From the NCBI GenBank assembly GCA_021202835.1, contig JAJQCI010000281.1:1-9976 (forward strand): a stretch of 9,976 bases of DNA, in the 5' to 3' direction. A program made the position numbers and the translations under genes. This document shows, piece by piece, positions 7,324-9,976 of this stretch. Under the pieces are notes generated by a model, which was not told the origin of the DNA, made no database searches, and saw only the letters and a list, made by a program, of their open reading frames with translations. Every line of letters starts with the position of its first letter. The stretch's first letter is position 1. This DNA is from Clostridiales bacterium (GTDB lineage Bacteria; Bacillota; Clostridia; Lachnospirales; CAG-274).

Positions 7324-8562
7324 TTAGGCCAGCTTTTCAACGGCAACATATATTTGTGAAATTTGATACCATGTGGCATAGTCTACGGAGCCGGTTTGAC
7401 TTAGATTGAAAATTTCCTGAAATGTTCTTACGGATTCTGCCGTGGCGGCGCCGTAGATTCCGTCGGGGGTAAGGGTTTTTATTGCCGAATAGGTTCGGCT
7501 GATTCTGTTTAGCTGAATTTGGATTGTTTCAACAGCCTGACCCTCTGAGCCCTCCGCCAAAACCTCACCGGGGAAGGAATAGGGAACACCGTCAACCTTT
7601 TCGGCAGTTGTAAGGTAAATGTCGTCGCCGTAAAAATATCTCAATATTTCTATTGCGGAATAACCCTGCTGTGCCAAATATTGAGAGCCCCACTGTGTCA
7701 TCCAGCCGGGGCAGGAGACGTTTTTTCCATCGCAATACTGGGCAAGGAGAGGCTGGCGGCTGCCTTCTCTTATAATATAGGTTGAAAAAAGCTCGTCTGT
7801 TATTTGAGATATTTCGACATAGATGTTTCTGCCGTAGACAAAATAGTGGTCTGCGGCTGTTGATGAGGTTATTGTGTAGTTTTTGCCCTTGCTTCTGTAC
7901 CACTCGGTAAAAACTCTGTTAAGAGTAAAGGAGATTATTGCAAGAATATTGGCCCTTATGGCGTTTGGCTCCCAAGTTGAATAGATTTCACTTGAAGCTA
8001 CGTTTTTAATGTAGTCTTTGTAGGGAACATAGTAGTTTGGAGCGCTGTCATCGTTTGGCGAGCCGTCATGCACAATTATATATTCGGGAATAACAACTCT
8101 GTCTAAAACAACAAAGCCGGTAAGTGAATTTATGGGCTTAACCTCTTCTTCAAATATTTTCTCATCCTTTGGCTCATAAAGAGGGGGAGAGTCTATTACA
8201 ATTGTTTTGCTGTTTCCCTCTCCGTTTAGAAAAACTCTTAAAACAGCTGTATTGTCGGGAAAAATTTGTATGCCTTCGGCAGTCTCCGAACCGAGCCCAT
8301 CTTTGGTGATTGTGGCCGAAGCCGTTGAGTAGGGCTTAAGCCCGGTGGGCTCTTCGGAATAGGATTTGGGCGGCGTTTCAAACCAGACAACGGAGGTCTG
8401 GCCGGAAATATCCGTTTCAAGAGAAAAGCTTTCACCCCTTTCACCCGAAATAACTGCCTTTGCTCCGAAAACGGGAACAGCGGCGGTTTTGTTGTAGACT
8501 TCAATCTGCAGGCCGCCTGTGGCGGAATTTTCCGTTTCGGCCTGAAAAGCTTTTATATCCAT
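7324..8562 (-). CDS. sleC: SleC-family spore cortex-lytic enzyme (SpoIID-like core plus peptidoglycan-binding domain)
   Basis: The 412 residues match my recollection of clostridial SleC, the enzyme that degrades spore-cortex peptidoglycan at germination. SleC is reported as a lytic transglycosylase/amidase activated by Csp protease cleavage of its prodomain. Residues 14-112 look like a beta-rich prodomain (carboxypeptidase-regulatory-like), and an acidic Pro/Glu linker at 125-145 is where cleavage would be expected. The core at about 150-318 starts with GFVVLDRVVIPEYIIVHDG and contains VASSEIYSTW (188-197). This resembles the SpoIID/LytB signature and makes E192 the likely catalytic Glu; C277 and C284 (CDGKNVSC) and WMTQWGS follow. 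Residues 335-405 form a PG_binding_1 domain (DGIYGAATAESVRTFQ). No signal peptide is visible. GGAGG (8573-8569) lies 6 bases before the ATG. No csp gene lies in the window. A paralogue of SleC with another role is possible. Confidence 0.82.
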   Translation of the reverse strand: MDIKAFQAETENSATGGLQIEVYNKTAAVPVFGAKAVISGERGESFSLETDISGQTSVVWFETPPKSYSEEPTGLKPYSTASATITKDGLGSETAEGIQIFPDNTAVLRVFLNGEGNSKTIVIDSPPLYEPKDEKIFEEEVKPINSLTGFVVLDRVVIPEYIIVHDGSPNDDSAPNYYVPYKDYIKNVASSEIYSTWEPNAIRANILAIISFTLNRVFTEWYRSKGKNYTITSSTAADHYFVYGRNIYVEISQITDELFSTYIIREGSRQPLLAQYCDGKNVSCPGWMTQWGSQYLAQQGYSAIEILRYFYGDDIYLTTAEKVDGVPYSFPGEVLAEGSEGQAVETIQIQLNRISRTYSAIKTLTPDGIYGAATAESVRTFQEIFNLSQTGSVDYATWYQISQIYVAVEKLA

Positions 8563-8577
8563 TTTTTGCCTCCTATA

Positions 8578-8678
8578 GTAAACGACAAGTGTAAATTCCT
8601 GACGGCACAGAGCAAATCGCAGGTTTAATGCGGCTTATAGCCAAAATAAAGAATTTTAATGTCGTTTACCGCAAACCT
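8578..8678 (-). promoter_or_regulatory. Possible structured 5' leader of sleC
   Basis: Two complementary pairs lie between the predicted sleC transcription start and its ribosome-binding site. GTAAACGACA and TGTCGTTTAC (8578-8587 and 8660-8669) form a perfect 10-bp inverted repeat, with AAATTC/GAATTT (8593-8598, 8651-8656) inside it. AGGTTTAATGCGG (8621-8633) can pair with CCGCAAACCT (8669-8678) over 10 bp with a 3-base bulge. Small hairpins GGCT/AGCC (8632-8642) and CGCA/TGCG (8617-8632) also fit. In the RNA the two long pairs cross, so they form either a pseudoknot or alternatives. I did not recognise a known riboswitch class. The repeats are seen; the regulatory role is inferred. Confidence 0.45.
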
Positions 8679-8686
8679 CTTAATTT

Positions 8687-8715
8687 ATTATACTAATCTC
8701 TTGAAATTTTGTTAC
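8687..8715 (-). promoter_or_regulatory. Candidate promoter for sleC
   Basis: Read on the - strand, GTAACA (8715-8710, four of six matches to TTGACA) and a perfect TATAAT (8692-8687) are 17 bases apart. The start would be near 8680 and give a leader of about 118 bases. A sporulation sigma factor would be expected for a spore enzyme, and I could not find a convincing one, so this may be a chance match in AT-rich DNA. It overlaps the divergent promoter at 8701-8729. Confidence 0.4.
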
Positions 8716-8729
8716 ATCGGGAGTATAAT
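8701..8729 (+). promoter_or_regulatory. Sigma-A promoter of the DUF624 gene
   Basis: TTGAAA (8701-8706) and TATAAT (8724-8729) are separated by 17 bases. The start would be near 8736, leaving a leader of about 43 bases before ATG 8779. It lies downstream of 8659, so it argues against the longer reading of the gene. Confidence 0.8.
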
Positions 8730-8761
8730 AATAAATAAGGAGCAAAAAGAGAAAAAAAGAA

Positions 8762-8779
8762 ATGAGGTTTTACAAATAA
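8762..8779 (+). other. Five-codon leader ORF overlapping the DUF624 start
   Basis: ATG AGG TTT TAC AAA TAA encodes MRFYK, and its stop shares a base with the next gene in TAATG. AAGGAG (8737-8742) is 19 bases upstream, which is too far for efficient initiation. It may be chance; if translated, it would couple initiation at 8779. Confidence 0.25.
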
Positions 8780-9471
8780 TGAATGATTTTTTCAACACCA
8801 AATTATTTAAATACGGCACTCTTATTGCCGATCTTATGATACTTTCCATGCTGTGGGCGGTATGTTCGATTCCTCTTATTACAATAGGAGCTTCTACAAC
8901 AGCCCTTTTTTATGTTACGACAAGACAAATTTCACACAGAGAAGGCTATATATCAAGAGATTTTTTCAGAAGCTTCCGCCAAAATTTTTTAAGAGCAACG
9001 GCTGTCTGGGTTATTCTGCTTATACCCTGTATACTGGCGGTTTTGAATTTTGTAGTTCTTAACTATGTTTCAAAGCCAAATCAGGTTACACTTGTTTTTC
9101 AGGTGGTTCTCTGTGCGGAGCTGGCAGGGGTGGCTGTTTACATATTCCCTCTTTTGGCCAGGTTTAAGCTTAAATTCGGCCAGTATTTTAAAAACGCCTT
9201 CTACTTTGCAAACCGCCACATCTCCACAACGGTTACTGCAATAGTTTTTCTCGGAATAGCAGTCAAGCTTTTTATGAGATGGCCTATTCTTATAATAATT
9301 ATTCCCGGGGTTTATGCTTATTTTGCCTCAACAATGATTATTAAGGTTTTCAGAAAATATCTGCCGGATATGGACAGGGATAAGGAAGAGGAATATAATT
9401 ATAAAGAGGGGTTGGACGAAACACCCTATATTCCCGACCCTCCGGAACCCACAAGCCCTGAAGTAAAATAA
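8779..9471 (+). CDS. DUF624 (YesL-like) integral membrane protein
   Basis: A 230-residue polytopic membrane protein whose start, a DFFN-type N-terminus followed by SIPLITIGASTTALFYVT (30-47), is typical of the YesL/DUF624 family. The family's biochemical role is not established; members often sit beside carbohydrate uptake genes, but none is visible here. Hydrophobic segments lie at about 14-47 (probably two), 73-95, 103-125, 150-168 and 168-187. They are followed by an acidic, Pro-rich cytoplasmic tail (DKEEEYNYKEGLDETPYIPD, then PPEPTSPEVK). The frame is open back to 8659, but that start would precede the promoter at 8701-8729, and the added residues are low-complexity Lys/Ile sequence. ATG 8779 has GAGGT (8764-8768) 10 bases upstream and begins at the family N-terminus. 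The gene is transcribed alone, divergently from sleC, and ends at a terminator. Confidence 0.85.
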   Translation: MNDFFNTKLFKYGTLIADLMILSMLWAVCSIPLITIGASTTALFYVTTRQISHREGYISRDFFRSFRQNFLRATAVWVILLIPCILAVLNFVVLNYVSKPNQVTLVFQVVLCAELAGVAVYIFPLLARFKLKFGQYFKNAFYFANRHISTTVTAIVFLGIAVKLFMRWPILIIIIPGVYAYFASTMIIKVFRKYLPDMDRDKEEEYNYKEGLDETPYIPDPPEPTSPEVK

Positions 9472-9489
9472 AAAGACATTGTTAAAAAG

Positions 9490-9534
9490 GACAGAATGCG
9501 GAAAATTGAAAATCGTTCGCATCTGTCTTTTTTT
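9490..9534 (+). terminator. Rho-independent terminator of the DUF624 gene
   Basis: GACAGAATGCG (9490-9500) pairs with CGCATCTGTC (9518-9527) with one bulged A, and seven T follow (9528-9534). It begins 19 bases after the DUF624 stop. AAAAA before the stem can extend the pairing into the T run. Confidence 0.88.
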
Positions 9535-9929
9535 ATATATTTATTTGACTGTATATAATGCTCCGAATGTTTCGCCAATAAGCTGCCGGAGAGGTGCTTC
9601 GGGTTTGTACGCCCGGGCTTCGCACTGCTGCAATAAATTATAAAACGGGTTACTGCCCGGTTCGGGCATGGACACTGCAGTATCTCTCAGTCACCGGGAT
9701 ATAATGACTATAACAAGCTATCGCCCGTTAAATATTCAGGCTTCATTCTGTCACCGGCAGCCGCAGTTTATCAGCTTTGTATAAAGTCACGTATATTATA
9801 TTGTGTTTTGCAGGTTTCCTCTGCTGTTAAAATTGAAGGGAGGTTCAGCCCGGATTCCTGTTTTAAAAAGGGGAAGTCAGCTATAATATTCTTCAGCATA
9901 AAAACAATCGGCCGAAATCAGGGAAAGTT
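9535..9929. other. Gene-free stretch with scattered hairpins
   Basis: No convincing coding frame, tRNA or rRNA is seen on either strand. The left half is more GC-rich and can fold: GTGC/GCAC (9594-9597, 9622-9625) around CGGG/CCCG (9600-9603, 9612-9615), then a tight hairpin TGCCCG/CGGGCA (9654-9659, 9663-9668) with a 3-base loop, flanked by ACTGC/GCAGT (9624-9628, 9677-9681). GTCACCGG occurs twice, near 9690 and 9750. TATAAT-like strings occur at 9554, 9795 and 9882, but none has a fitting -35. It could be a non-coding RNA, a decayed gene or plain spacer. Confidence 0.4.
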
Positions 9930-9972
9930 AAAGGCTGCCGCAGGATTAAGCCATGTTCTGCGGCAGCCTTTT
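9930..9972. terminator. Strong bidirectional hairpin terminator at the right edge
   Basis: AAAGGCTGCCGCAG (9930-9943) and CTGCGGCAGCCTTT (9958-9971) form a perfect 14-bp stem with a 14-base loop and a short T run to 9972. The A/T ends suit termination from either side. No gene in the window needs it on the + strand, so it probably ends a gene lying to the right on the - strand, or an RNA made from 9535-9929. Confidence 0.8.
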
Positions 9973-9976
9973 AAGC

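Noticed and set aside
7149..7379. A 76-codon - strand frame across the pheST promoter and T-box
   Set aside because: It overlaps a promoter and structured leader and the end of sleC, and has no recognisable domain.
8578..8669. c-di-GMP-I riboswitch on the + strand (GGCACAGAGCAAA resembles its conserved core)
   Set aside because: The second conserved block and tetraloop/receptor parts are missing, and the element lies upstream of the + strand promoter, so it would not be transcribed with the DUF624 gene.
8659..8778. Longer N-terminus (40 extra residues) for the DUF624 protein
   Set aside because: It starts upstream of the likely promoter, the added sequence is Lys/Ile-rich low complexity, and ATG 8779 has its own ribosome-binding site and the family N-terminus.
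9541..9976. Known housekeeping RNA (6S, SRP, RNase P, tmRNA) or tRNA in the right-hand spacer
   Set aside because: None of the conserved cores I know for these RNAs is present, and no tRNA TPsiC arm is seen.
1..9976. CRISPR array, transposase, integrase, prophage or defence genes
   Set aside because: No repeat-spacer pattern, transposase motif, attachment site or compositional break was found; the genes are ordinary chromosomal ones.

Overview
The window looks like chromosome from a low-to-mid GC, endospore-forming Clostridia-type Firmicute (Bacillota). Four things point there: a T-box leader reading a Phe codon ahead of pheST, a spore cortex-lytic enzyme of the SleC type, a YesL/DUF624 membrane protein, and strong GGAGG ribosome-binding sites. 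Lachnospiraceae or a close relative is a reasonable guess, but the sequence does not settle the family.

Layout. (1) 3-3283, + strand: the last 38 codons of an upstream membrane-like protein overlap by ATGA with a full-length 1055-residue RND-family efflux permease. A strong bidirectional hairpin terminator follows at 3311-3350. (2) 7235 down to 3450, - strand: a near-consensus sigma-A promoter, a T-box leader with a UUC specifier and a readable antiterminator/terminator pair, then pheS and pheT, the two subunits of phenylalanyl-tRNA synthetase. This is a self-contained amino-acid-responsive operon. (3) 8562 down to 7324, - strand: a SleC-family cortex-lytic enzyme with a prodomain-like beta region, a SpoIID-like catalytic core and a C-terminal peptidoglycan-binding domain. 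(4) 8701-9534, + strand: a promoter, a 230-residue DUF624 (YesL-like) membrane protein and its terminator. (5) 9535-9976: about 440 bases with no convincing gene, holding a few hairpins and ending in a perfect 14-bp terminator stem.

The genes do not form one pathway. They are ordinary chromosomal neighbours: efflux, translation, spore germination and an uncharacterised membrane protein. The least explained part is the sleC-yesL divergent intergenic region. Two sigma-A-like promoters overlap there, and the predicted sleC leader carries two long complementary pairs in a crossing order, one ending just before the ribosome-binding site. That could be a cis-acting RNA. I did not recognise it as a known riboswitch, and I found no other candidate for a new system.
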